Source: Prorocentrum cordatum
Lineage: Eukaryota > Sar > Dinophyceae > Prorocentrales > Prorocentraceae
DNA: 64,000 bases
Assembly: GCA_963575745.1 (NCBI GenBank)
Contig: CAUYUJ010017993.1
Coordinates: forward strand, 453,326 to 517,325
Direction: 5' to 3'
Position 1 is the stretch's first letter, and the number at the start of each line of letters is the position of its first letter. Shown here in pieces: positions 63,846 through 64,000 of this stretch. A model generated the notes under the pieces. That model was given only the letters and a program-made list of their open reading frames with translations. It ran no database searches and had not been told where the DNA came from. The translations under genes were made by a program, and so were the position numbers.

Positions 63846-64000
63846 CCCAGACCCCCGCGGGTCATGAAAAGAATCATGACGCGGAGTTCGTCGCTTCTTT
63901 CTACCTCCCGGGGCCCCCACCGGCCCGCGGGGCCGTCAAGAAGCGGCTCGGGACGAAAAGCCGGTCTGGGGGAACGGGTCCAGACCCCTGGGGGTCGGCG
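63846..64000 (+). mobile_element. CCCAGACCCCC-family MITE, cut by window end
   Basis: CCCAGACCCCCGCGGGTCAT, then CGGGGCCCCCACCGGCCCGC and GGTCCAGACCCCTGGGGGTC. The right palindrome would fall beyond 64000. Confidence 0.75.

Overview
The window looks like nuclear DNA of a core dinoflagellate. Three things point that way. Minus-strand fragments of pentatricopeptide-repeat (PPR) proteins carry the dinoflagellate motif NAGISACEKGEQWQRALAL. A secreted coiled-coil protein belongs to a family I know only from dinoflagellates. Genes are few and scattered through very GC-rich repeat DNA. A Prorocentrum-like genome fits best, but the genus is an inference. Nothing looks bacterial, organellar or viral, and I found no rRNA or tRNA gene.

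Layout. 1-21.4 kb: a composite satellite of CGTCTTGGG-type decamers with A-rich spacers, broken by three copies of a 1.6-1.95 kb repeat (1.8, 14.5 and 17.2 kb), PPR relics, a 90-bp minisatellite (6.8-7.8 kb) and microsatellites. 21.45-32.1 kb: a minus-strand locus of natural-looking but frame-broken coding blocks, seeded with about 26 tiny hairpins built on CCGC-TGCT-GCGG. 32.4-36.4 kb: a lower-GC, frame-disrupted minus-strand gene that starts with an RNA 2'-phosphotransferase (Tpt1/KptA)-like domain and abuts a 100-base N gap. 37.3-38.8 kb: an intact LOTUS/OST-HTH gene. 39.5-44.1 kb: a TATGC satellite, a tandem repeat and 1.4 kb of CCT repeat. 45.9-46.9 and 49.9-50.4 kb: the same decamer satellite in reverse orientation. 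47.6-53.1 kb: a secreted coiled-coil gene, apparently two exons around a 3.5 kb intron of satellites. 53.2-64 kb: satellites, foldback elements, a MITE-like family with CCCAGACCCCC ends, and long (GTC)n and (CTA)n arrays.

Only two genes look functional: the LOTUS protein (37289-38755) and the secreted coiled-coil protein (47558-53110). The Tpt1-like gene and the hairpin locus are either intron-rich in ways I cannot resolve or decaying. All recognised coding sequence is on the minus strand, as expected for unidirectional dinoflagellate gene blocks. Boundaries of repeats and exons were set by eye and are approximate.
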